Positions 1 through 5,922 of a DNA stretch of 5,970 nt are shown here, one piece after another. The notes beneath the pieces were generated by a model, which did no database searches, had not been told where the DNA came from, and was given only the letters and a program-made list of their open reading frames with translations. Positions within the stretch are counted from its first letter, which is position 1. Every line of letters starts with the position of its first letter. Source of the stretch: Saprospiraceae bacterium (GTDB taxonomy: Bacteria > Bacteroidota > Bacteroidia > Chitinophagales > Saprospiraceae); the NCBI GenBank assembly GCA_020528935.1, contig JAJDFU010000191.1:1-5970 (forward strand), given 5' to 3'. The translations under genes were made by a program, and so were the position numbers.

Positions 1-60
1 TGTCGAGTGTTTTATGACCCACTTACTGTAGGAGTGGTGTCCCTAACCCATACCGGCCCT

Positions 61-1089
61 ATGCGTACAGAAGCCTTTCGCATGCTCGTGCTGACCGATC
101 CCGCCACGCATGCCCCCCAAAACGCGCTCTATGGCCTTCTGCCGGTCATGCGGCGCCATCCGGCCTGCCTGCAGCTGGACGTAGCCAGCCGCTCCCTGCT
201 GCACAACAGGCCCTTCTTTCGCGAACTGAACGGCAATGCACTCTGGGTGAGTCCCGTGCGGGATGATTTCGCCTATCACCCGGACGGCCGGTGCTTTGCG
301 CACCCCCTTCGCCCGGCCAGCCTGCAGGACTACGACGCGCTCTTTCTTCGCCTGCCCGGCCCCATCGAGCCGGCCTTCCTGCATTTCCTCTCCCGCCATT
401 TCCCAAACGGCCCCATCATCAATCGTCCCGACGGCATCCTGGTTAGTTCCTCCAAGGCCTATTTGCTGCAGGTGCCCGAGCTGTGCCCGCCCATTCGCCT
501 GTGCACGAGCGTAGCCGAGGTGGATGCCTTCAAGGCGGAGCATCCCATCGTACTCAAGCCATTGGAGAATTACGGCGGCCGGGGGCTCATCCGCATCGAA
601 GGGGCTACGGCCTGGCTGGGATCCAGGCGCATGGCCTACGAGCAGCTGCGGCAGCAACTCGGGCAACAACCCTTTGCCTATCTGGGCATGAAATTCCTCA
701 GGCAGGTGGCCAAGGGCGACAAGCGCATCGTGGTGATCAACAGGCAGATCCTGGGAGCCGCTTTGCGCCTGCCCCGCCGGGGCTCCTGGCTGTGCAATGC
801 CGCCCAGGGCGGGCGGGCCGTTGCGGCATCCGTCAGCCCGGAAGAGGAAGCCATTGCCCGCCGGCTGGATGCTTTATTATCCCCGCTGGGAATCGTATTT
901 TTCGGCTTTGATACCCTGGAAGACGACAACGGCCTGCGCGTGCTCTCGGAGGTCAACACCCTCAGCGTAGGCGGGCTGCCCCAAATTCAGCAGCTCAGCG
1001 GCCGGCCCGTTCTCCAGCAGGCAGCTGACCTCCTTTGGTCCAATGTAAATGATACCCTGTATGGAAGATCAACTCTGGCCGTCCGATAG
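61..1089 (+). CDS. GshB/RimK-type ATP-grasp ligase (glutathione synthetase-like)
   Basis: An ATP-grasp enzyme that should join a carboxylate, activated as acyl phosphate, to an amine; the substrates are unknown. With the ATG at 61 it has 342 residues, slightly longer than E. coli GshB (316). Visible GshB-like motifs are INRP (120-123), the ATP-binding stretch VLKPLENYGGRG (164-175), KGDKR (218-222), the glycine-rich CNAAQGG (about 245-251), GFD (282-284) and the metal-binding EVNTLSVGG (297-305). The frame is open upstream to a GTG at 7, and ATG 82 is another candidate, because the first beta strand of the fold (MLVLTDP) begins there. No ribosome binding site settles the choice. The 3' end overlaps the next gene, implying co-translation with an amidohydrolase. 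No gshA lies in the window, so true glutathione synthesis is unproven; a RimK-like amino-acid ligase or other peptide ligase is equally possible. The fold is confident, the substrate is not. Confidence 0.85.
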   Translation: MRTEAFRMLVLTDPATHAPQNALYGLLPVMRRHPACLQLDVASRSLLHNRPFFRELNGNALWVSPVRDDFAYHPDGRCFAHPLRPASLQDYDALFLRLPGPIEPAFLHFLSRHFPNGPIINRPDGILVSSSKAYLLQVPELCPPIRLCTSVAEVDAFKAEHPIVLKPLENYGGRGLIRIEGATAWLGSRRMAYEQLRQQLGQQPFAYLGMKFLRQVAKGDKRIVVINRQILGAALRLPRRGSWLCNAAQGGRAVAASVSPEEEAIARRLDALLSPLGIVFFGFDTLEDDNGLRVLSEVNTLSVGGLPQIQQLSGRPVLQQAADLLWSNVNDTLYGRSTLAVR

Positions 1090-2050
1090 CGAAGTAGATA
1101 TCATCCTCGAACTCGATCTCGAACGCGCCCCCGCCGGCGAGATCACCCGGCAGATGGTTCACCTGGTGAGCGACGGCATCGGCATGCCGGTACTGGTGCC
1201 CGTGCTCATCGCCCGGGGAACCGCCAGAGGCCCCGTACTGGGCCTTACCGCCGCCGTACACGGCAACGAACTCAACGGCATTCCGGTCGTTCAGCGTTTA
1301 TTCAAGGAACTCGATCCGCTGCAACTGCGCGGCACCGTCGTAGGGGTGCCTGTAGTGAACGTGCCTTCCCTGCACCGCAAAAAACGGCGCTTCATCGACG
1401 GCACCGACCTCAACCACGTCATGCCGGGGGAAGAGGACGGCAACGTCTCACAGGTCTATGCCTACCGCATCGTACACCGCATCATCAAGGCCTTTGACTA
1501 TCTGGTAGACCTGCATACGGCCAGCTTCGGCCGCATCAACTCCTACTACATCCGGGCCGACCTGGACAATCCCGTGACCCGAGAAATGGCCCTGCTGCAA
1601 AATGCCCAGATCGTCGTGCACAAACCCAATACCGACGGCACCCTGCGCGGCGCGGCCAGCGAAATGGGCATACATGCCGTCACGCTGGAGGTTGGCGATC
1701 CCAATACCTTTCAAAAGGGCATGATCCGGTCTGGCCTGACCGGCATCTTCAACCTGCTGGTGCACCTGGACATGCTGGACGGCAAAACGGAAGCCCCCCA
1801 GCAGCCCCCCGTGCTGTGCCGGGACTCCTACTGGCTGTACACCGATTCGGGCGGCATCCTCTCCGTACAACCCGGCCTGACCCAGCAGGTCAGGAATGGG
1901 CAGCCCGTAGCTACCTTGCGCAACATTTTCGGCGACCTGGTCAAGGAGTACACCGCTCCGGAAGCGGGCGTCATCATCGGCAAAAGCGTGAGCCCCATCA
2001 ACCAAACGGGCGGCCGCATTCTGCACCTGGGTATACCCGGCGACATCTAA
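1061..2050 (+). CDS. Succinylglutamate desuccinylase/aspartoacylase family zinc amidohydrolase
   Basis: A zinc-dependent amidohydrolase of the AstE/AspA family (M14-like carboxypeptidase fold), which removes an acyl group from an N-acyl amino acid. From the ATG at 1061 (329 residues) the expected active site is complete: HGNE with zinc ligands H67 and E70, a DLNH motif at 116-119 corresponding to the substrate-binding DxNR of the family, the third zinc ligand in DLHT (H152), and the catalytic glutamate in TLEVG (E210). The C-terminal ~75 residues look like the beta-rich domain typical of the family. An in-frame ATG at 1049 would add four residues; neither start has a Shine-Dalgarno. The gene overlaps the ATP-grasp gene by 29 bases, so the two products may act on related substrates, one building and one cleaving an amide bond. 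It is not AstE proper on this evidence, since no arginine-succinyltransferase pathway gene is nearby. Its stop overlaps the convergent pepT stop. Confidence 0.87.
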   Translation: MEDQLWPSDSEVDIILELDLERAPAGEITRQMVHLVSDGIGMPVLVPVLIARGTARGPVLGLTAAVHGNELNGIPVVQRLFKELDPLQLRGTVVGVPVVNVPSLHRKKRRFIDGTDLNHVMPGEEDGNVSQVYAYRIVHRIIKAFDYLVDLHTASFGRINSYYIRADLDNPVTREMALLQNAQIVVHKPNTDGTLRGAASEMGIHAVTLEVGDPNTFQKGMIRSGLTGIFNLLVHLDMLDGKTEAPQQPPVLCRDSYWLYTDSGGILSVQPGLTQQVRNGQPVATLRNIFGDLVKEYTAPEAGVIIGKSVSPINQTGGRILHLGIPGDI

Positions 2051-3291
2051 GCCGCCTTCTCCTCCCAGATGCGGACCAGATGGATGAGCGTATCCACGGC
2101 TTGTTGCATGTCCTGTACGCTGGTCCATTCCTGCTTGGAATGAAATGCGTACTCCCCGGCAAAAATATTGGGGCAAGGGAGCCCCATGAACGACAGACGC
2201 GAACCGTCGGTACCGCCTCGAATACTGCCCCGGTGCACCGTCAGGCCGGCCCGGCGCATGGCTTCAGCTGCGTATTCCGCGACCTGGGGGTGATGCTGCA
2301 GGACCTCTTTCATATTGCGGTACTGCTCCTCGATGTTTAGCTCATAAGACGAGCGCGGATAAGCCTTCAGCACCTCCTGAACAATGCCCTCCAGTTCGGC
2401 GGCATGGGACTGCAGTTTTTTCGTATCAAAATCCCGCAGGATCAGTGCAATAGTAGCCTGCTCTACGTTGCCCTCCATCTGTACGGGGTGAATGAAGCCC
2501 TCGCGCTCCTCGGTGCTCTCCGGGCTCAGGCGATCCTTGGGCAGGCGGGCAAGGACTTCACCGGCGATCTTGATCGCGCTCTCCATATTGCCCTTGGCAA
2601 AGCCGGGGTGAGCGCTCACGCCATGGATGAGGAGCGTGGCGGCATCTGCACTGAAGGTTTCGTCATCCAGGCTGCCGCGCCGCTCGCCGTCCACGGTATA
2701 GCCATAGTCGGCCCCCAGTTTTTCGATATCCACCTTGTCGACCCCCCGGCCGATCTCCTCGTCCGGCGTGAAGAGAATGCGCACGGTTCCGCGCTTGATT
2801 TCGGGATGGGCCGTGAAGTATTCCACCGCCGTCATGATCTCCGCCAGGCCGGCCTTGTTGTCGGCGCCCAGCAGCGTTGTACCGGAAGCCGTCACGATGT
2901 CATTGCCCCATTCTCCGGCCCGCAGGGGGGCATCCTCGACGCGCACTACCCCCCGCGGACCCTCCAGCCACCCAATGGCCACCCCGCCCCAATCCCGGTG
3001 TACAACGGGCTTTACGTCCTTGCCGCTGGCATCCGGGGAGGTGTCCATGTGCGCGCACAGGCAAATGACCGGGACGTTCTTGTCCGTATTGCCCGGGAGT
3101 GTAGCATATACGTAGCCGTACGGATCCAGCTCAGCATCTTCCAGTCCCATACCCTTCAACTCTTCGACCAGCAGGCGGCCCAGGTTTTTCTGCTTCTCCG
3201 TGGAGGGTATCGTATCCGAAGCCGGATCAGACTGGGTGTCGATCCGGACGTACCGCAAAAAGCGATCCAAAACACCGGAATGATTCTTCAT
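2047..3291 (-). CDS. pepT: Peptidase T (tripeptide aminopeptidase)
   Basis: A cytoplasmic dizinc aminopeptidase (M20B family) that releases the N-terminal residue of tripeptides, in the last steps of peptide turnover. The 414-residue length matches the family (about 408-410). The metal and catalytic residues are all visible: H81 and D83 in AHMDTSPD, bridging D144 in GADNKAG, general base E178 with metal ligand E179 in PDEE, D201 in the TVDGE stretch, and H384 in the C-terminal AFHSKQEW motif. H228 (SAHPG) and R358 (RGGTDGSRLSFMGLP) match the substrate-binding histidine and arginine of E. coli PepT. The start is ATG at 3291, with no Shine-Dalgarno but an A/T-rich leader. The gene converges on the amidohydrolase with a 4-base overlap (CTAA holds both stops, TAA and TAG), so no terminator fits between them. 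It reads divergently from the TonB-C protein gene. Nothing suggests damage. Confidence 0.97.
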   Translation of the reverse strand: MKNHSGVLDRFLRYVRIDTQSDPASDTIPSTEKQKNLGRLLVEELKGMGLEDAELDPYGYVYATLPGNTDKNVPVICLCAHMDTSPDASGKDVKPVVHRDWGGVAIGWLEGPRGVVRVEDAPLRAGEWGNDIVTASGTTLLGADNKAGLAEIMTAVEYFTAHPEIKRGTVRILFTPDEEIGRGVDKVDIEKLGADYGYTVDGERRGSLDDETFSADAATLLIHGVSAHPGFAKGNMESAIKIAGEVLARLPKDRLSPESTEEREGFIHPVQMEGNVEQATIALILRDFDTKKLQSHAAELEGIVQEVLKAYPRSSYELNIEEQYRNMKEVLQHHPQVAEYAAEAMRRAGLTVHRGSIRGGTDGSRLSFMGLPCPNIFAGEYAFHSKQEWTSVQDMQQAVDTLIHLVRIWEEKAA

Positions 3292-3503
3292 TTTTTAACA
3301 AAGCTTTAACAGTTTACCAATCCATCTATTTATAGCTCCAAAGCGCAGAATACTGCCCGGGCATTTTTGCGATTCCGCCTTAGGCCAAAAAGAATTTGGC
3401 GTTCAGAGGAGGGCGGACAGCGCGGTGATCAAACGCATTGCATGCATTCCGAAATCCATTCAAATTACACAAAGAAATCACCATTCACCCAAAAGATCGT
3501 TTC
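3292..3503. promoter_or_regulatory. Divergent intergenic region between pepT and the TonB-C protein gene
   Basis: This 212-base region must hold promoters for both flanking genes. It is more A/T-rich than the genes. I see no perfect TAnnTTTG box. Near matches are AAGCTTTG on the minus strand (3306-3299), which would make pepT almost leaderless, and CATTTTTG on the plus strand (3362-3369). Neither has a well-spaced -33 element. An AGGAGG at 3406-3411 is too far from the chosen start at 3504 to serve it. The only clear structural element is the inverted repeat at 3384-3400. Confidence 0.4.
3384..3400. repeat. Perfect 6-bp inverted repeat, possible operator
   Basis: GCCAAA (3384-3389) and TTTGGC (3395-3400) are exact reverse complements separated by five bases. 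It lies about 104 bases before the TonB-C protein start and about 93 bases before the pepT start, where a dimeric regulator could bind. Six-base arms can occur by chance and no second copy was noticed in the window, so its function is speculative. Confidence 0.3.
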
Positions 3504-3938
3504 ATGAAAACCCAAATGATCCCGATTGTTGTATTTGTGCTGTCTGCCGGAGTTCTTTTCGGTCAGGTTGAAAGCGGCCAGTTGCTCGTGAGCGAGCGCG
3601 CTTCTGCGCCGGATGAGAAGCCGTGGCTCATCCAGGCCGATCCGAGTTTTCCGGGTGGGTCTGAGGCCTTGCGTCTCTTCTTTTTTCCCGTGCTTGAATC
3701 GGCCGAAGCCACACTGCGGCTGAAGGCCTGGGAAGGCGAGATCTTTCTTACGGCCTATCTGGATCGCTACGGGCAAGTCACCGATGCGCGCATTGTGAAC
3801 TGCCCGGACGAAGGCCTGGAGCAGCGTCTTCGGGCCCGCACGCTGGATATGCCCCGTTGGAACCCGGGCATACAAGCCGGGCGCCCCGTTCCGAGCCGCG
3901 TGGCTGTACCCCTGGAGTGGCAGTTCAACCGACCCTGA
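3504..3938 (+). CDS. Exported TonB C-terminal domain-like protein
   Basis: A 144-residue protein, probably exported to the periplasm. Residues 1-21 form a Sec signal peptide: a positive start (MKTQ), a hydrophobic core, and a likely cleavage after the glycine in LFGQ, or just beyond. The rest resembles the TonB C-terminal domain as seen in many Bacteroidota envelope proteins: FPGG (49-52), a strand-turn-strand with DRYGQVTDARIV (87-98), and the signature MPRWNPG (116-122) followed by a GRPVPSRV stretch and a final hydrophobic strand (PLEWQF). It lacks the membrane anchor plus long proline-rich linker of a classical TonB, so it may bind a partner protein rather than transmit energy. The frame opens upstream at a TTG (3438), but the ATG at 3504 places the signal peptide exactly at the N-terminus. 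The gene stands alone, divergent from pepT and convergent with glnA. The fold is supported, the role unknown. Confidence 0.8.
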   Translation: MKTQMIPIVVFVLSAGVLFGQVESGQLLVSERASAPDEKPWLIQADPSFPGGSEALRLFFFPVLESAEATLRLKAWEGEIFLTAYLDRYGQVTDARIVNCPDEGLEQRLRARTLDMPRWNPGIQAGRPVPSRVAVPLEWQFNRP

Positions 3939-3976
3939 ACACAGCGGCTAAGCGCGCTACATTCCACTCGTTCTTC

Positions 3977-4014
3977 AAAAAAAAGAGCCCCGCGGGAATG
4001 CAGGGCTCTCTTTT
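3977..4014. terminator. Bidirectional rho-independent terminator
   Basis: AGAGCCC (3984-3990) pairs with GGGCTCT (4003-4009) around a 12-base loop. On the minus strand the stem is followed by a run of eight T (complement of A 3977-3984), ending the glnA transcript about 25 bases after its stop. On the plus strand it is followed by C and four T, a weaker terminator for the TonB-C gene, whose stop is about 45 bases upstream. The position between two convergent genes fits. Confidence 0.85.
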
Positions 4015-4032
4015 CGATCGCGGTAAAAGAGC

Positions 4033-5070
4033 TTAGCTCTTCACCGTTTCCTTCGCGTTCTTTTTGGCTTTGCCCACCATATTCATGGTTTTGAGAATGC
4101 GAGCGGCCACGCGATAGGGATCGGCATGGGAAGCCGGCCGGCGGTCTTCCAGGTAGCCTTTCCATTCCTGGGCCGTAGATACGGGAATGCGAATGGAGGC
4201 CCCGCGATCACTGATGCCGTAGCTGAACCGGTCAATAGCCTGTGTTTCGTGCATACCGGTGAGGCGCAGTTCGTTGTTGGAGCCGTATTCGGAAATATGC
4301 TCTTCATGCGTCGCCTGGAAGGCTTTCATCAGCTCTTCCACATATTCCTTGCCGCCCCGCTCGCGCAGGAACTTGTTGGAGAAGTTGGTGTGCATGCCCG
4401 AACCGTTCCAGTCGCCCTTAATGGGCTTGGGGTGAAACTCAATTTCCACCTCGTATTTCTCGGCCACCCGATGCAGCAGATAGCGGCAGACGGTGAGGTC
4501 GTCACAGGCCTTTTTGGCTCCGCGGCCGAAACACTGAAACTCCCACTGGCCGAGCATTACCTCGGCATTGATGCCGGTGATCTCGATGCCGGCCTCCAGG
4601 CAGAGATCCAGGTGCTCTTCCACAATTTCGCGGCCGGCGGCGTTGCCGTGCCCTACGGAGCAATAATAGGGCCCCTGCGGACGGGGATAGCCGTTGGAGG
4701 GAAAGCCCAGCGGCAGGCCTTTGCGAGTGAGTACGTACTCCTGCTCGAAACCCAGCCACAGATCCTCGTCGTCCTCAAACCGGGCGCGGGTATTGCTCTC
4801 ATGGGGCGAGCCGTCCGGATTGAGCACCTCGCAGATCACCAGAAAGGCATTTTGCCGACCCTTGTCCGAATATACCCGAACCGGCTTCAGCAGGCAATCC
4901 GAATTGCTGCCTTCGGCTTGTTGGGTAGAACTGCCGTCAAACGACCACACGGGAATGGATTTCATATCGCCGTCGAAGAAATCCATCTCGATGATCTTGG
5001 TTTTGCTTCGCATGTTCGGCTCCGGCATGTAACCGTCCAGCCAGATGTACTCAAATTTGAACTTAGCCAT
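4033..5070 (-). CDS. glnA: Glutamine synthetase, type II (eukaryote-like, beta-grasp)
   Basis: Makes glutamine from glutamate, ammonia and ATP, the main entry of ammonia into metabolism, in the cytoplasm. At 345 residues it has the short length of GSII, not the ~470 of GSI or ~700 of GSIII, and it lacks the adenylylation region of GSI. Family motifs appear in order: SFDGSSTQQAEGSNSD (43-58), GFEQEY with metal ligands E109 and E111, GPYYCSVG (133-140), GINAEVMLGQWEFQ (166-179) with E170 and E177, GDWNGSGMHTNFS (219-231), ISEYGSNNELRLTG (259-272), RGASIRIP (289-296) and EDRRPASHADPYR (308-320). L173 stands where GSII normally has proline (VMPGQWEFQ). The start is ATG at 5070 (MAKFKFEYIW), without a Shine-Dalgarno. 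It is transcribed alone, with a terminator just downstream and a long structured leader upstream that may carry regulation. Family assignment is very secure; glnII or glnT are alternative symbols. Confidence 0.97.
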   Translation of the reverse strand: MAKFKFEYIWLDGYMPEPNMRSKTKIIEMDFFDGDMKSIPVWSFDGSSTQQAEGSNSDCLLKPVRVYSDKGRQNAFLVICEVLNPDGSPHESNTRARFEDDEDLWLGFEQEYVLTRKGLPLGFPSNGYPRPQGPYYCSVGHGNAAGREIVEEHLDLCLEAGIEITGINAEVMLGQWEFQCFGRGAKKACDDLTVCRYLLHRVAEKYEVEIEFHPKPIKGDWNGSGMHTNFSNKFLRERGGKEYVEELMKAFQATHEEHISEYGSNNELRLTGMHETQAIDRFSYGISDRGASIRIPVSTAQEWKGYLEDRRPASHADPYRVAARILKTMNMVGKAKKNAKETVKS

Positions 5071-5110
5071 TGTCGTTAGTTGAAAAAGTGAACAAAAGGG
5101 ACCTAGCAGA

Positions 5111-5144
5111 AGAGGTCAGGCCGCCCGTCCGGCGCCTGACCTCT
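5111..5144 (-). promoter_or_regulatory. Strong hairpin in the glnA 5' leader
   Basis: AGAGGTCAGG (5111-5120) is the exact reverse complement of CCTGACCTCT (5135-5144). The stem continues inward with CGCC (5122-5125) paired to GGCG (5131-5134), leaving one bulged base (5121) and a 5-base loop, so 14 G/C-rich pairs. It sits 40 bases upstream of the glnA start. On the minus strand no immediate T run follows (the next T-rich stretch is about 20 bases on), so it is not a standard terminator. It could stabilise the mRNA or be part of a regulatory leader. The structure is plain in the sequence; the role is inferred. Confidence 0.6.
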
Positions 5145-5161
5145 CCAGCCGGTGCATTCCG

Positions 5162-5177
5162 CCTTTGGGAACAAAGG
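5162..5177. repeat. Small stem-loop (CCTTTG / CAAAGG, 4-base loop)
   Basis: CCTTTG (5162-5167) pairs with CAAAGG (5172-5177) around GGAA on the plus strand or TTCC on the minus strand. In the presumed glnA leader it precedes the strong hairpin. The GGAA loop would be a GNRA tetraloop only in a plus-strand RNA, for which there is no other evidence. Confidence 0.35.
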
Positions 5178-5329
5178 GAGAAAAAGTTTTCCAGAAGTTT
5201 GATGACCAACACGTTTAATGCTCCTGATTAGCTCTATGCGTTTGACGGCTCAGGCCTGGGCACATGAGCCTATGGGTTCGGGCACAATACTGGCTAGGGG
5301 AGATTTACTGCTCGCTGCGAAATAATATA

Positions 5330-5337
5330 CAAAGATA
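5330..5337 (-). promoter_or_regulatory. Bacteroidota-type -7 box, probable glnA promoter
   Basis: On the minus strand the bases read TATCTTTG, a perfect match to the Bacteroidota sigma-A -7 consensus TAnnTTTG. No TTTG or TTG is visible at the usual -33 spacing, which lowers confidence. Transcription would start near 5323, giving glnA a leader of about 250 bases. Confidence 0.45.
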
Positions 5338-5373
5338 AGCCATTCTACACATATGCCCTTCATCTTCCAGCAT

Positions 5374-5381
5374 TAATTTTG
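5374..5381 (+). promoter_or_regulatory. Bacteroidota-type -7 box, probable promoter of the HhH protein gene
   Basis: TAATTTTG matches TAnnTTTG exactly. Transcription would start near 5388, about 80 bases before the start codon. No -33 TTTG is evident. It faces away from the glnA -7 box with 36 bases between them, so the two promoters would share their upstream region. Confidence 0.45.
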
Positions 5382-5430
5382 GGTCGCCCCGGATAAACTG
5401 CTGCCGAAGCCGGCGGGGATTATCATTTTC

Positions 5431-5444
5431 CGAAAAGGTTTTCG
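5431..5444. repeat. Short palindrome before the HhH gene, possible operator
   Basis: CGAAAA (5431-5436) and TTTTCG (5439-5444) are reverse complements with two bases between. It lies downstream of the plus-strand -7 box and seven bases before the Shine-Dalgarno, a position where a bound regulator could block transcription. It is low in complexity and may be chance. Confidence 0.25.
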
Positions 5445-5450
5445 AACTTG

Positions 5451-5456
5451 AGGAGG
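5451..5456 (+). promoter_or_regulatory. Shine-Dalgarno AGGAGG that questions the start codon
   Basis: A full AGGAGG, the only strong site before any gene in this window. It is spaced 9 bases from an ATG at 5466 but 14 bases from the in-frame TTG at 5471. The ATG is followed by one codon and a TGA. The spacing therefore argues that 5466 is the intended start and that the reading frame between 5466 and 5473 has lost a base. Confidence 0.6.
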
Positions 5457-5470
5457 ATAAAACCCATGTT

Positions 5471-5899
5471 TTGAACTACCCGGCCCTTTTACGCACAGCA
5501 GGCGTTCTCTTCTGCTGCTCATGGGCAATCCCGGCCTTTGCCCAGCAAGATACGCTCCTGCCACAGATTGCACAGGACGTGTTAGAAGATGTGGCGCAGG
5601 ATCAGGGGGGCGAAGGGGTTTTCAACTTCAATACCCTGGGAGAAAACCTGGAAATTTTCCGGCGCAACCCCATCAACCTCAACGCCGCCGACGAAGAAGA
5701 GCTGCGCAGCCTGGGTCTGCTCTCTGATCCGCAGATCCTCAGCATCATCGCTCACCGGACCCAGACCGGCCCGTTCCTGTCCGTTTACGAATTGCAGGCC
5801 GTGCCGGGCTTCGACCTGGAAACGGCGCGCGCGTTGGCGCCCTACCTCACTACTGTCCCTTATACCCCTCTGACGCTGCCGACGAATCGAGGGGTGTAA
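5471..5899 (+). CDS. ComEA-like helix-hairpin-helix protein, exported, 5' fragment with artefactual 3' end
   Basis: Only the N-terminal part of what is normally a much longer Bacteroidota protein (several hundred residues). Residues 1-25 are a signal peptide ending in AFAQQ. Residues 68-126 form helix-hairpin-helix repeats of the ComEA type: NLNAADEEELRSLGLL, a middle HRTQTGPFLSVYELQAV segment, and PGFDLETARAL. ComEA-like HhH domains bind DNA without sequence preference, in competence or envelope functions; the role of this large exported version is not established here. The true sequence stops after residue 127 (about base 5852). The remaining residues and the TAA at 5897-5899 are encoded by adapter sequence. 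The in-frame start is TTG 5471, but the well-spaced ATG at 5466 would join this frame if one more T were present (giving MFLNYP), so the real start is probably 5466 with a one-base deletion. Confidence 0.75.
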   Translation: MNYPALLRTAGVLFCCSWAIPAFAQQDTLLPQIAQDVLEDVAQDQGGEGVFNFNTLGENLEIFRRNPINLNAADEEELRSLGLLSDPQILSIIAHRTQTGPFLSVYELQAVPGFDLETARALAPYLTTVPYTPLTLPTNRGV

Positions 5900-5922
5900 G
5901 TTTCGGGGGACGCCGCAACATT
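5853..5922 (+). other. Illumina Nextera adapter read-through (not genomic)
   Basis: Bases 5853-5871 match the 19-base Nextera mosaic end, in the orientation starting CTGTCTCTTATA, with three mismatches. Bases 5872-5885 match the adapter arm GACGCTGCCGACGA exactly. Eight bases follow (5886-5893, ATCGAGGG), the length of an i5 index. Bases 5894-5922 match the reverse complement of the P5 sequence (starting GTGTAGATCTCGG) at 22 of 29 positions. Order, spacing and orientation are those of a read running through a short insert into the P5 adapter. The errors suggest low-quality read ends. Confidence 0.95.

Larger units (their letters stand above)
5071..5470. other. 400-base divergent intergenic region between glnA and the HhH protein gene
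   Basis: I found no supportable gene or known RNA family here. The contents, from left to right, are an A/T-rich stretch before glnA, a strong hairpin (5111-5144), a small stem with a GGAA loop on the plus strand (5162-5177), a 6-bp inverted repeat GGCTCA/TGAGCC (5247-5252 and 5265-5270), opposed -7 boxes (5330-5337 minus, 5374-5381 plus), a short palindrome (5431-5444) and a Shine-Dalgarno (5451-5456). If the minus-strand box is used, glnA has a 5' leader of roughly 250 bases containing three hairpins. Confidence 0.6.

Noticed and set aside
7..60. GTG at 7 as the start of the ATP-grasp protein
   Set aside because: The extra 18 residues do not resemble the family N-terminus, whose first beta strand starts near residue 26 of that frame; kept as an alternative since the frame is open to the window edge.
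43..669. A 208-residue open frame on the minus strand opposite the ATP-grasp gene
   Set aside because: It has no recognisable domain, and the opposite strand encodes all the ATP-grasp motifs.
2404..3309. A 301-residue open frame on the plus strand opposite pepT
   Set aside because: It is antisense to a pepT with every catalytic residue intact, its translation shows no recognisable motif, and long antisense frames are common in GC-rich coding DNA.
3438..3503. Upstream TTG extension of the TonB-C protein by 22 residues
   Set aside because: It would put charged residues in front of a clean signal peptide that begins exactly at ATG 3504.
3425..3571. A 48-codon GTG-started frame 13 bases after an AGGAGG (3406-3411), overlapping the TonB-C gene start
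   Set aside because: The spacing is long, the peptide is low in hydrophobic pattern and unrecognised, and it overlaps the signal peptide of a better-supported gene in another frame.
4126..5079. A 317-residue open frame on the plus strand opposite glutamine synthetase
   Set aside because: It lies over a complete type II glutamine synthetase; the open frame reflects the codon bias of the real gene.
5111..5144. Possible SRP (4.5S-like) RNA, because of the GGTCAGG string in the hairpin
   Set aside because: The conserved SRP loop sequence (GGAAG with the opposing AGCAGCC) is absent, and the hairpin is a near-perfect stem without the SRP internal loops.
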